From assembly GCA_031844405.1 (NCBI GenBank), contig JAUZVC010000002.1, positions 124,001-188,000 of the forward strand: a stretch of DNA of 64,000 bases, read 5' to 3'. Positions 16,445 to 24,511 of the stretch are shown one piece after another (the first letter of the stretch is position 1; each line of letters opens with the position of its first letter). Made by a program: the position numbers and the translations under genes. Source of the DNA: Knoellia sp031844405. GTDB lineage: Bacteria; Actinomycetota; Actinomycetes; Actinomycetales; Dermatophilaceae. The notes beneath the pieces were generated by a model. The model had not been told where the DNA came from, did no database searches, and saw only the letters and a list, made by a program, of their open reading frames with translations.

Positions 16445-18177
16445 GCCTCAGCCGACGCGCCGTCATCGGCGGCGGCCTTGCCGCCGGCACGGCTCTCCTG
16501 ACGCCCCTCGGGCTGCCGGTCGCGGCCAGCGCCGACGACTTCGACAAGCCGTTCACGGGGTTCGCCCCGCCGTCGACGGTGCTGCGGGAGGGGACTCCCG
16601 CGTCGGTCGGCCTCGACCCGGCGCCGATCGAGACCGCCAAGTCCCAGGTCCGCAGCCACCAGATCGCGGCCCCGGGCGGCAAGCCGCTCTACCCCGGCCA
16701 CGTCGGGCTCATGGTCCACGACGGGGTCGTCGTGGCGACGCAGGTCGACGGCTTCGTGCTGCGCTACAAGAACGCCACCGAGGAGCTGCCGCGGGCCCAG
16801 TGGGTTCCCATGCGGCGTGACACGATCTTCGACCTGGCCTCGGTCTCGAAGCTCTTCACCTCCATCGTCGTCGTCCAGCTCATCGAGGAGGGGCAGGTCG
16901 ATCTCGAGGCGCCCGTCGCGACCTACCTGCCCGAGTTCGCCGCCGCGGGCAAGGAGTCGGTGACGATCCGGCACCTGCTCACCCACACGAGCGGCTTCAC
17001 GTCATGGCTGCCGCTCTACAGCCGCTATCCCGACAAGGCGTCGCGCATCGCTGCGGTGATGAACCAGCCGCTCACGAACGCCGTGGGGACGGTCTACCTC
17101 TACAGCGACCTCAACCTCATCACACTCGGCGTCCTCGTCGAGCGACTGCGGGGCCAGTCGCTCGACGGGGTCGTCGCCTCGCGGCTCACCGGGCCGCTGG
17201 GCATGTCGGACACCGGCTACAACCCCGCCGAGAAGGACCGCACGGCCGCGACCGAGTACCAGGCGGTGCCCGCCCGCGGCATGGTCCATGGCGAGGTCCA
17301 TGACGAGAACGCGTGGTCGCTCGCCGGTGTCGCCGGCCACGCCGGCGTGTTCTCCACCGCCGACGACCTCGCGATCCTCGCGCAGGCGCTGCTCAACGGC
17401 GGCACCTACCGGGGCGCGCGCATCCTCGACCGCAAGAGCGTCGCCCTCCTCATCACGAACTTCAACGAGGACTTCCCCGGCGACGACCACGGTCTCGGGT
17501 TCGAGCTCAACCAGACCTGGTACATGGACGCGCTCAGCGGCCCGAGGACGGCGGGGCACACCGGCTACACCGGGACCTCGATCGTCATCGACTTCGCCTC
17601 GCGCTCGTTCGCCATCCTGCTCACCAACCGGGTCCACCCGTCGCGTTCGTGGGGAAGCATCAACGTCGCCCGGCAGGAGTGGGCCGGTGGGCTCGGCCGC
17701 GCCCTGCCGATCACGCCACGCGGTTCGCACGTCGCCTGGGAGACCCAGGCGCAGCACGCGACCAACGCGGTCCTCTCGGTCCCTCTCGCCCTCCCGGCGT
17801 CGGGCGCCCGGCTCGGCTTCGACCTCGTCGCCGAGACCGAGGAGACCGACGTCCTGCGGGTCGAGTCGACGAGTGACGGCACGACGTGGACCCTCGTCCC
17901 GCTCGACATCCGCCACCCCGGGGACACCCGGGAGGGCGCCGAGGACGGGTCTGTGAGCGGCACGCCGGGCGAGCGGCGCTGGACCCAGGTGCGGGCCGCG
18001 CTCCCGGGCGGAGCGACCGGCGTGCGCTGGCGCTACACCACCGACGGCAACACCCTCGGGCGCGGCGTCTCGGTGAGCCGGATCCGCGTCGTCGGGCAGG
18101 GCGGTCCCGTCGTCGACAGCGACGACTCGAGCACCACATTCGCCGCTTCCGGGTGGACGCTGACCCGGAGGTCGTAG
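16441..18177 (+). CDS. Exported serine hydrolase, AmiE-like (beta-lactamase/transpeptidase fold)
   Basis: A 578-residue exported protein. Residues 1 to about 32 are a Tat signal (LSRRAVIGGGLAAGTALL). The class C beta-lactamase-like domain has the catalytic SVSK tetrad near residues 134-137, a YSD motif near 221 and HTGYTG near 373. The last 130 residues form a separate beta-rich domain (RLGFDLVAETEETDVLRVE, VRWRYTTDGNTLGRG), possibly for wall binding. In B. subtilis the AmiE amidase of this fold is encoded with nagZ and namZ and cuts the MurNAc-L-Ala bond; the same job is likely here by context. Its stop codon TAG is part of the -10 box of the next gene. Confidence 0.82.
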   Translation: MSLSRRAVIGGGLAAGTALLTPLGLPVAASADDFDKPFTGFAPPSTVLREGTPASVGLDPAPIETAKSQVRSHQIAAPGGKPLYPGHVGLMVHDGVVVATQVDGFVLRYKNATEELPRAQWVPMRRDTIFDLASVSKLFTSIVVVQLIEEGQVDLEAPVATYLPEFAAAGKESVTIRHLLTHTSGFTSWLPLYSRYPDKASRIAAVMNQPLTNAVGTVYLYSDLNLITLGVLVERLRGQSLDGVVASRLTGPLGMSDTGYNPAEKDRTAATEYQAVPARGMVHGEVHDENAWSLAGVAGHAGVFSTADDLAILAQALLNGGTYRGARILDRKSVALLITNFNEDFPGDDHGLGFELNQTWYMDALSGPRTAGHTGYTGTSIVIDFASRSFAILLTNRVHPSRSWGSINVARQEWAGGLGRALPITPRGSHVAWETQAQHATNAVLSVPLALPASGARLGFDLVAETEETDVLRVESTSDGTTWTLVPLDIRHPGDTREGAEDGSVSGTPGERRWTQVRAALPGGATGVRWRYTTDGNTLGRGVSVSRIRVVGQGGPVVDSDDSSTTFAASGWTLTRRS

Positions 18178-18180
18178 TTT
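18175..18180 (+). promoter_or_regulatory. Leaderless -10 box of the murR-like gene inside the amiE stop codon
   Basis: TAGTTT starts with the TAG stop codon of the AmiE-like gene and lies six bases before ATG 18187, so the regulator can have its own leaderless transcript independent of the upstream operon. Confidence 0.55.
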
Positions 18181-18186
18181 TGGGAC

Positions 18187-19071
18187 ATGTCGACAACGCC
18201 CCAGCCCCTCGACGTGGCTGACGCTCCCCTCCTCGTTCGCCTGCGCGGCATCGTCCCTTCGCTGACCCCGGCGGAGGAGCGCGTTGCCGCGCAGGTGCTC
18301 GCGGACGCGCGGCGCGCCTCGGACCTCACGATCACCGAGCTCGCGCAGGAGGCGAAGACGTCGGAGACGACCGTCCTGCGCTTCTGCAAGCGTCTCGGCC
18401 TCAAGGGCTACCCGCAGCTGCGTCTCGCCCTCGCGGCCGAGTCGGCGATGCCGCGCGAGCAGCGCATGGCCGGCAGCGACATCAGCGCCTCCGACACCAT
18501 CGACGACATCATCGCCAAGGTCGCCACGGTGGACTCGAGCGCCGTCGAGGAGACCGCCCAGCAGCTCGACCGCGATGCGCTCACCGCCGCGGTCGACGCC
18601 GTCGCGCGGGCCACCCGCGTCGACGTCTACGGCATCGGCGCGAGCGCGACCGTCGGCGCCGACCTCCAGCAGAAGCTCCACCGCATCGGCGTCGTGTCGT
18701 TCGCCTGGAACGACCCGCACATCGCCCTCACCAGCGCGACGCTGCTCACGAAGCAGGACGTGGCCATCGGCATCTCCCACTCCGGCTCGACGAGCGAGAC
18801 GATCGAGTCCCTCGCCGTCGCGCGCCAGCACGGCGCCCGGACGATCGCCATCACGAACTTCCCGCTGTCGCCGCTCGCCAAGTCAGCCGACATCGTCCTC
18901 ACGACCGCGGCCCGCGAGAACTCCCTGCGCTCAGGCGCGACCGCGAGCCGCATCGCCGCCCTCACCGTCGTCGACTGCCTCTACATCGCCGTCGCCCAGC
19001 GCGACCTCCGCCGGGCCCGCAAGGCCGTGGCCGACAGCCGCAAGGCGGTCGCGAGCCACCACATCGCGTGA
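18187..19071 (+). CDS. murR: MurR/RpiR-family transcriptional regulator with SIS domain
   Basis: A 294-residue regulator. Residues about 15-90 form the RpiR-type helix-turn-helix (LTPAEERVAAQVLAD, TITELAQEAKTSETTVLRFC, KRLGLKGYPQLRLAL). Residues about 120-280 form a SIS sugar-phosphate-binding domain (VDVYGIGASATVGADLQQKL, GISHSGSTSETIESL). Placed between the MurNAc-releasing hydrolases and murQ, it most likely senses MurNAc-6-phosphate and represses the cluster, as MurR does in Escherichia coli and B. subtilis; the ligand is inferred from position. Candidate operator: the palindrome at 13180-13192. Confidence 0.85.
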   Translation: MSTTPQPLDVADAPLLVRLRGIVPSLTPAEERVAAQVLADARRASDLTITELAQEAKTSETTVLRFCKRLGLKGYPQLRLALAAESAMPREQRMAGSDISASDTIDDIIAKVATVDSSAVEETAQQLDRDALTAAVDAVARATRVDVYGIGASATVGADLQQKLHRIGVVSFAWNDPHIALTSATLLTKQDVAIGISHSGSTSETIESLAVARQHGARTIAITNFPLSPLAKSADIVLTTAARENSLRSGATASRIAALTVVDCLYIAVAQRDLRRARKAVADSRKAVASHHIA

Positions 19072-19076
19072 CCACA

Positions 19077-19098
19077 CGGCATACCCCCGTATGCCGTC
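19077..19098. repeat. Short hairpin of paired GGCATAC motifs after murR
   Basis: ACGGCATAC and GTATGCCGT form an exact 9-bp inverted repeat with a CCCC loop, just after the murR stop. It could act as a terminator separating murR from murQ, and consists of two facing copies of the recurrent heptamer. Confidence 0.6.
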
Positions 19099-19189
19099 CG
19101 CTTGCGTCCGCAACCGTGGTGGCCAGGCCGTCAGCTCGCCGGACACGACGGTGGCCGGGACGGGCCAGGAAAGTCAGTCATTCACATTC

Positions 19190-19218
19190 TTGACGCTGGC
19201 TGCGTAAGAAACTAACCT
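19190..19218 (+). promoter_or_regulatory. Promoter of murQ-ABC-kinase operon
   Basis: TTGACG (19190-19195) and TAACCT (19213-19218) are 17 bases apart; ATG 19225 is six bases further on, so the transcript should start at or next to the start codon. TTCACATTC directly precedes the -35 box and may be part of an operator. Confidence 0.75.
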
Positions 19219-19224
19219 GCGGGA

Positions 19225-20226
19225 ATGGTCAGTGACGTCCGGGTGAGCGCGCCCACGGAAGAACGCCACCCGGGCACGTCCGGGATCGACAGGGCGTCCA
19301 CCCTCGAGATCGTCACCCTCCTCAACGAGGCCGACCGCACGGTCGCCGACGCGGTCGCCGAGACGCTCCCAGAGCTGGCCCGCCTCGTCGACCATGCCGT
19401 CGCCGCGATCCGTGCGGGTGGCCACGTGCACTACTTCGGGGCCGGCACCTCCGGGCGCCTCGCGGTCCTCGACGCCGCCGAGCTGCTGCCGACGTTCAAC
19501 GCCCCTGAGGGCCTCTTCGTCGCCCACCACGCCGGGGGTCCCGCGGCCCTCCTGCGTGCGGTCGAGAACGTCGAGGACGACGTCGACCTCGGCAGCGCCG
19601 ACGCCGGCGCCGTCGGCCCGAACGACGTCGTCATCGGCCTCACCGCCTCCGGCCGCACGCCCTACGTCCGCGGCGCGCTCATGTGCGCCCGTGAGATGGG
19701 AGCGCACACCGCGCTCATCACCGCGAACCCCGGGTCCGAGCTCGCGGCCTATGCCGACTCGGTCCTCGTCGCGGACACCGGGCCCGAGGTCCTCACCGGC
19801 TCGACCCGGCTCAAGGCGGGCACGGCCCAGAAGCTCATCCTCAACGGGTTCTCCACCGCCGTGATGATCCGGCTCGGGCGGACCTGGTCCAACCTCATGG
19901 TCGACGTCGTCGCGACGAACGCCAAACTGCGCGGCCGCGTCCTGCGGATCCTGCAGGAGGCGACCGGCGCGAGCGACGACGCTGCCCGCTCCGCGCTCGA
20001 GGACGCCGACGGTCGGCTCAAGCCCGCCCTGCTCTCGCTCCTCGCCGGAGTCCCCGTGGTCGAGGCCGTGCACGCCCTCGCCCTGCACGGTGACTCGGTC
20101 GCATCGGCCCTCGCGGCCGTCACCAGCGGCTCCACCCCCGCGTCCAGCCCGACCCCGAGCCCCACGTCCAGCCCCACCTCAAGCCCCACCTCAAGCCAGT
20201 CAGTGTCGACAGGAGAGTTGTCATGA
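19225..20226 (+). CDS. murQ: N-acetylmuramic acid 6-phosphate etherase
   Basis: A 333-residue cytoplasmic enzyme that converts MurNAc-6-phosphate to GlcNAc-6-phosphate and D-lactate. It has the MurQ landmarks: STLEIVTLLNEADRTV, HYFGAGTSGRLAVLDAAELL (SIS domain and catalytic Glu region), NDVVIGLTASGRTPYV, GPEVLTGSTRLKAGTAQKLI and a C-terminal UBA-like helix pair (GASDDAARSALEDADGRLKPAL). The last 30 residues are an odd Ser/Pro/Thr tail (SSPTPSPTSSPTSS) encoded by near-perfect 12-base repeats, not part of the usual fold. It overlaps the next gene by ATGA. Confidence 0.95.
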   Translation: MVSDVRVSAPTEERHPGTSGIDRASTLEIVTLLNEADRTVADAVAETLPELARLVDHAVAAIRAGGHVHYFGAGTSGRLAVLDAAELLPTFNAPEGLFVAHHAGGPAALLRAVENVEDDVDLGSADAGAVGPNDVVIGLTASGRTPYVRGALMCAREMGAHTALITANPGSELAAYADSVLVADTGPEVLTGSTRLKAGTAQKLILNGFSTAVMIRLGRTWSNLMVDVVATNAKLRGRVLRILQEATGASDDAARSALEDADGRLKPALLSLLAGVPVVEAVHALALHGDSVASALAAVTSGSTPASSPTPSPTSSPTSSPTSSQSVSTGELS

Positions 20227-21524
20227 CCCAGCGGACCCGCCGCTCCACCCTCACCCTCATCGCCTTCACGGGCGTGCTCGCGGTCGCGGCGTGCGCGCCG
20301 TCGAGCGACGGCGACACGTCGGGCTCCGGGGGCGGCGACGGCAAGAAGACGACCCTCACCGTGTGGTCGTGGCGCGTCGAGGACGAGGCCGCCTACAACA
20401 AGATCTTCGACGCCTACGAGGCCAAGAACGAGGGCGTGACCGTCGACTTCAAGCCCTTCAAGGCGACCGAGTACAACAAGATCCTCGCCACCGGCCTCGC
20501 CGGCTCCGACGGCCCCGACGTGCCGCAGGTCCGCTCCTACGGCCAGGTCGAGCCGACCATCGCCAGCGGTGCACTCGTGCCCCTCGACGGCAAGGTCGAC
20601 CTCTCCGGCTGGGACGAGAACGTCGTCAACTCGGCGAAGTCCAAGGCCGACGGCAAGCTCTACTCCGTGCCGCTCGCCCGCCAGACGGTCCAGATGTTCT
20701 ACAACAAGGGCCTGTTCGAGAAGAGCGGCATCACCGAGGCGCCCACGACGTGGGCCGACTTCACCGCCGCGGGCGACAAGCTGCTCGCCAGCGGTGTCAC
20801 CCCGATCGCGGTGGGCGCCAAGGACGACTGGACCCTGCCGATGGTCCACGAGGCGCTCGCCGCCCCCCGCTTCGGTGGCGCGGCCTTCCAGAAGGAGGTC
20901 CTCAGTGGCCAGAAGTCCTTCACCGACCCCGACTTCGTCGCCTCGATCGACGTCCTCAAGCAGCTGACGAAGTACTTCCCCAAGAACGTCACGGGTGTCG
21001 CGGTCACCGACGCGCAGACCCTCTTCTCCGCCGAGAAGGCCGCGATGTTCCCCGGTGGCTCCTTCGACATGGCCGTGCTCAAGAAGGCCAACCCGGGCAT
21101 CGACCTCGGTGTCTTCGAGGTCCCGGCCCCCACCGGCTCACCCGAGGACAGGACGACGACTCCTGGCTGGGCCGATGGCAACTTCGCGGTGAACGCGAAG
21201 TCGCCGAACCAGGCCGAGGCGCTCAAGCTCGTCCAGTGGATGTCGACCAAGGAGTTCGGCCAGATGATCGCCGACGAGGTCAAGCAGATCTCGGCGGTCC
21301 CGGGCGTGACCTACAACGACCCGCTGCTCAAGCAGATGGCCGACAACTACGAGAAGTCGCCGTCGCCCTACCTCCTGCTCACCGACTTCCGCTACGGCAC
21401 CCCGTCGGGCACCGACCTCATGGGCAAGGGCGCGCAGCAGCTGCTCCTCGGCTCCAAGACGGCGGCCCAGGTTGCGGCCGACATCGACACCGGGGTGAAG
21501 ACCTGGTTCAAGCCGACGCCGTGA
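20223..21524 (+). CDS. ABC sugar transporter, substrate-binding lipoprotein
   Basis: A 433-residue extracellular sugar-binding protein of the family-1 type. The signal ends in a lipobox (LAVAAC, Cys near residue 24) followed by a Ser/Gly-rich linker. The mature protein opens TLTVWSWRVEDEAAYNKIF, then VTVDFKPFKATEYNKIL, GPDVPQVRSYG, YSVPLARQTVQMFYNKGLF and GITEAPTTWADF, all typical of this family. It overlaps murQ by four bases and precedes two permease genes, so MurNAc or a MurNAc-containing fragment is the predicted ligand. That substrate is inference from context. Confidence 0.88.
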   Translation: MTQRTRRSTLTLIAFTGVLAVAACAPSSDGDTSGSGGGDGKKTTLTVWSWRVEDEAAYNKIFDAYEAKNEGVTVDFKPFKATEYNKILATGLAGSDGPDVPQVRSYGQVEPTIASGALVPLDGKVDLSGWDENVVNSAKSKADGKLYSVPLARQTVQMFYNKGLFEKSGITEAPTTWADFTAAGDKLLASGVTPIAVGAKDDWTLPMVHEALAAPRFGGAAFQKEVLSGQKSFTDPDFVASIDVLKQLTKYFPKNVTGVAVTDAQTLFSAEKAAMFPGGSFDMAVLKKANPGIDLGVFEVPAPTGSPEDRTTTPGWADGNFAVNAKSPNQAEALKLVQWMSTKEFGQMIADEVKQISAVPGVTYNDPLLKQMADNYEKSPSPYLLLTDFRYGTPSGTDLMGKGAQQLLLGSKTAAQVAADIDTGVKTWFKPTP

Positions 21525-21567
21525 CCGGGCTGGTCACGCTCGCCCGCACCGTGGTGGACTCCCTGAC

Positions 21568-22467
21568 GTGAAGACGCGCACCGGACTGGCGTTCCTCGCG
21601 CCGGCACTGATCCTCTTCGGCGTGTTCGTCCTCTACCCGATGATCACGGCGTTCTCCTACGCCTTCTTCGAGTGGCAGGGGACGAGCCGCCAAGGGTTCG
21701 CCGGCCTCGCGAACTTCGAAGCGCTCGTCAACCGGGCGCCGTTCAAGACCGACCTGCCGAGGGCGTTGCTGCACAACGTGCTCTTCTTCCTCGGCACGAT
21801 GATCGTCCAGAACACGATCGGCCTCACCGTGGCGACGCTGCTGCACCGCCGGGCCCGCACCCGGCGGATGCTGCAGACCCTCTACGCGATGCCCTACCTC
21901 GTGAGCCCGATCGTCATCGGCTACCTCTGGACGCTGCTGCTGTCGCCGACCTTCGGGCCGGTCAACCAGCTCCTCACCAAGGTCGGCCTCGAGCAGCTCG
22001 CGCTGCCGTGGCTCGGCGACCCCAAGACCGCGCTCTGGGTCGTCATCCTCGTCTCGGTGTGGCAGTGGGTCGGCTTCCCGGTCCTCCTCTACGGCGCCGC
22101 CCTCGGTGGCGTTCCCGAGGAGCTCACGGAGGCGGCCCGGGTCGACGGCGCCTCGCACGGTCAGGTCTTCCGCCGGATCACCTTCCCGCTGCTCGTCCCC
22201 GCGATCGGGACGGTCTCGGTGCTGACGTTCATCTTCGCGATGGAGGCGTTCGCGCTGCCGTTCGCGTTCGGCGGCTCCACGGGCAACCCGGCCGGTGCGA
22301 CCGACTTCGTGTCGCTGCTCTTCTACCGCTCTGCCTTCGACTCCGGCGCGGTCGACGCGATCGGCACGTCGTCGGCGCTCGCGACCGTCCTCTTCCTCAT
22401 CATCTTCGGTGGCGCCATGGCGGCGACGAAGGTGCTGCGCCGTCACGAGAGGCAGATGGCGTCATGA
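21568..22467 (+). CDS. ABC sugar transporter permease (MalF type)
   Basis: A 299-residue inner membrane permease with six predicted segments, beginning GLAFLAPALILFGVFVLYP as in MalF/UgpA-type proteins. The cytoplasmic EAA loop is present (EELTEAARVDGASHGQVFRR, followed by ITFPLL), which docks the ATPase. The start is GTG 21568 after a 43-base gap from the binding-protein gene; the stop overlaps the second permease by ATGA. Partner of the binding protein at 20.2 kb. Confidence 0.88.
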   Translation: MKTRTGLAFLAPALILFGVFVLYPMITAFSYAFFEWQGTSRQGFAGLANFEALVNRAPFKTDLPRALLHNVLFFLGTMIVQNTIGLTVATLLHRRARTRRMLQTLYAMPYLVSPIVIGYLWTLLLSPTFGPVNQLLTKVGLEQLALPWLGDPKTALWVVILVSVWQWVGFPVLLYGAALGGVPEELTEAARVDGASHGQVFRRITFPLLVPAIGTVSVLTFIFAMEAFALPFAFGGSTGNPAGATDFVSLLFYRSAFDSGAVDAIGTSSALATVLFLIIFGGAMAATKVLRRHERQMAS

Positions 22468-23375
22468 CGACGACCCTCACCGCAGCCGACGCGGCGCCGG
22501 CGACGCCCGAGGGCGGGACGACGGCCAGGCCACGCCGGCGCCGAGGCCCGACGACCGGCACGCCCGTCGGCGGCGTCGGCGCGAGCATCCTGCTCTGGGG
22601 CTACGCCGTCCTCGCCCTCGCACCGCTGGTCATCATGGTGCTCAACAGCTTCCGCACCAACGCCGACTTCATCACCAACCCGCTCGGGCTGCCGACGTCA
22701 CCGACGGTCGCGGCCTACAAGGAGGCGTGGACGGTCGGGAGCTTCGGCACCTACTTCGCCAACTCCCTCGCGGTGACGGCGGGCGCGGTGGCGGTCTCGA
22801 CCGCGGTCTCGACGATGGCGGCATACGGGCTGGCGCGCAGCCGCGCGCGGATCTTCCGCTGGCTTGAGTCGCTCTTCCTCTCGGGCCTCATGCTGCCGAT
22901 CCACCTCGCGATCCTGCCGGTGTTCTTCCTCTTCGACGGCATCGGCCTCATCGACAGCCGGATGGGCCTCGCGCTCATGTATGCCGCGGCCGGCGTGCCG
23001 TTCTCGATCTTCGTCCTCACGACGTTCTTCCGGCAGCTGCCCGAGGAGCTCGAGGAGGCTGCGGTGCTCGACGGCGCCAGCGCGTGGCAGACGTTCACGA
23101 AGATCATGGTGCCGATGGTCCGACCGGCGCTCGCGACCGTGGCGGTCTTCCGGTTCGTGCCGATCTGGAACGACTTCCTCTACCCGCTCGTGCTGCTCCG
23201 CTCGGAGTCGAACTACACGCTCCCGGTCGGTCTCACGAACTTCTTCGGCGAGAACGCGACCAACTACTCCGCGCTCTTCGCGGGCCTCGTCATCACGACG
23301 ATCCCGCTCATCCTGCTCTTCCTCGTCGCCACCAAGCAGATCGTCGCGGGGTTGACCGCCGGCATGTCGAAGTGA
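22464..23375 (+). CDS. ABC sugar transporter permease (MalG type)
   Basis: A 303-residue permease. An Ala/Arg-rich cytoplasmic tail of about 38 residues precedes the first membrane segment (ILLWGYAVLALAPLVIMVLN). The EAA loop reads PEELEEAAVLDGASAWQTF. The C-terminus ALFAGLVITTIPLILLFLVA is typical of MalG-type permeases. It makes a pair with the preceding gene. No ATPase gene lies in the cluster, so a shared ATPase of the MsiK kind is probably used. Confidence 0.88.
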   Translation: MTTTLTAADAAPATPEGGTTARPRRRRGPTTGTPVGGVGASILLWGYAVLALAPLVIMVLNSFRTNADFITNPLGLPTSPTVAAYKEAWTVGSFGTYFANSLAVTAGAVAVSTAVSTMAAYGLARSRARIFRWLESLFLSGLMLPIHLAILPVFFLFDGIGLIDSRMGLALMYAAAGVPFSIFVLTTFFRQLPEELEEAAVLDGASAWQTFTKIMVPMVRPALATVAVFRFVPIWNDFLYPLVLLRSESNYTLPVGLTNFFGENATNYSALFAGLVITTIPLILLFLVATKQIVAGLTAGMSK

Positions 23376-23388
23376 TCGGCTCGCGCCC

Positions 23389-24342
23389 GTGAGCGGAGAC
23401 CGGTCGCCCGTCGTCGTCGGCGTGGACGTGGGTGGGTCGGGCCTTCGCCTGCAGACGTCGTATGCCGGGAAGCCGGGTCCCGTCGTCACCGCACCCGGGG
23501 TGCGGATCGGGTCCGAGGGCGTGGACGTCGCGGCCCTGGCGGCCGACGCCGGCGCGCTGCTCGGCGAGGCCGGCGTCGACGACGTGGCGGCGGTCTGCTG
23601 GTCGCAGCGCGGGCTGCTCTTCCTCTCCGACCCGCGCGAGGTCGTGCGGGTCGTGTCGACGACGCTGCACGCCGGGCGCACTGCCGTCGTCAGCGACGCC
23701 GTCGCCTCGCTCGTCGGTGCACTCGGCGGGGTGCGTCCAGGCGCGGTCGTCGCCGCGGGGACGGGCGCGGTGGCGTTCGGGTCGGACTTCGGGTCGCAGG
23801 ACACGTCCGTCTGGCGGCTCGTCGACGGCTGGGGCCACGTCCTCGGCGACCGCGGGTCCGCGGCCTGGGTCGGGCTCGAGGGGCTGCGCGCGGGGCTGCG
23901 CTTCCACGACGGTCTGCCCGGGGGGTCCGAGCGGCTGCTCGTCGAGGGGGAGTCGGCGTTCGGGGCGACCTCGCACTGGCCCCGCCGGCTCATGACCCGC
24001 ACCGATGCGCCCGCGGTGCTCGCGTCGTTCGCCCCTCACGTCGCCGAGGCGGCCGTGGCCGACGACCCCGTCGCCGCGGCGATCTGCCACACGGCGGGGA
24101 CGTCGCTGGCCGAGTCGCTGCTCTCGGCGGCGGCCGGCATCGAGTCGCCCGTGCTCGTCGCGACCGGTGGGCTGCTCGCGGCCCAGTCGGTGCGCCGGGC
24201 CCTCGAGGCGGCGGTGGAGGCTGCGGGGTTCGCGCTCACCCCCGCCGTCGGTGGCGCGCTCGACGGCGCCCTGCACCTGGCCACGGTCCTGGGCGAGACG
24301 GGCACTGTCCCGCGCCACCCGGCATACGTGCACCTCGGCTGA
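23389..24342 (+). CDS. BadF/BadG-type sugar kinase, candidate MurNAc kinase
   Basis: A 317-residue ATPase of the BadF/BadG/GlcNAc-kinase family (actin-like fold). Phosphate 1 loop GVDVGGSGLRLQ is at the start, phosphate 2 region VVAAGTGAVAFGS near residue 122, followed by GWGHVLGDRGSAAWVGLEGL, the typical signature of this family's GlcNAc and MurNAc kinases, and an adenosine loop LVATGGLLA. As last gene after an ABC importer and murQ it should phosphorylate imported MurNAc at C6, giving MurQ its substrate; a MurNAc/GlcNAc kinase (MurK) of this family is known from Clostridium. Substrate is inferred. Confidence 0.82.
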   Translation: MSGDRSPVVVGVDVGGSGLRLQTSYAGKPGPVVTAPGVRIGSEGVDVAALAADAGALLGEAGVDDVAAVCWSQRGLLFLSDPREVVRVVSTTLHAGRTAVVSDAVASLVGALGGVRPGAVVAAGTGAVAFGSDFGSQDTSVWRLVDGWGHVLGDRGSAAWVGLEGLRAGLRFHDGLPGGSERLLVEGESAFGATSHWPRRLMTRTDAPAVLASFAPHVAEAAVADDPVAAAICHTAGTSLAESLLSAAAGIESPVLVATGGLLAAQSVRRALEAAVEAAGFALTPAVGGALDGALHLATVLGETGTVPRHPAYVHLG

Positions 24343-24375
24343 CGGGCGAGTTGGAGTCGGCCGAGGGGGGCGGGT

Positions 24376-24381
24376 TAGACT
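24376..24381 (+). promoter_or_regulatory. -10 box of the SRP RNA gene
   Basis: TAGACT lies about seven bases before the predicted 5' end of the SRP RNA. A clear -35 box is not seen; TTGGAG at about 24350 is slightly too far upstream. Confidence 0.5.
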
Positions 24382-24388
24382 CGATCCC

Positions 24389-24478
24389 GGCACCCCGCGT
24401 GGTGGTACCTCACTGAACTCCCCCAGGGCAGGAATGCAGCAAGGGCAGGTGAGCTCTTCCAGGTACGCGGGGTGTCTT
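24389..24478 (+). ncRNA. ffs: Small signal recognition particle RNA (4.5S type)
   Basis: The apical motif CCCAGGGCAGGAATGCAGC, followed by AAGGGCAGGTGAG, is the conserved Ffh-binding region of bacterial SRP RNA. GCACCCCGCGTGGTGGTACC on the left pairs with GGTACGCGGGGTGT on the right to close the hairpin. Ends are estimated to within a few bases. Confidence 0.93.
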
Positions 24479-24511
24479 CGCGTCTCCCGGAGGGTCCGGA
24501 TCAGTGCGGCG

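Noticed and set aside
20137..20205. CRISPR-like or minisatellite array
   Set aside because: The units are only 12 bases, have no spacers and encode a Ser/Pro/Thr tail in frame with murQ; it is simple coding repeat. The 18-base repeat at 38704-38743 is likewise coding.
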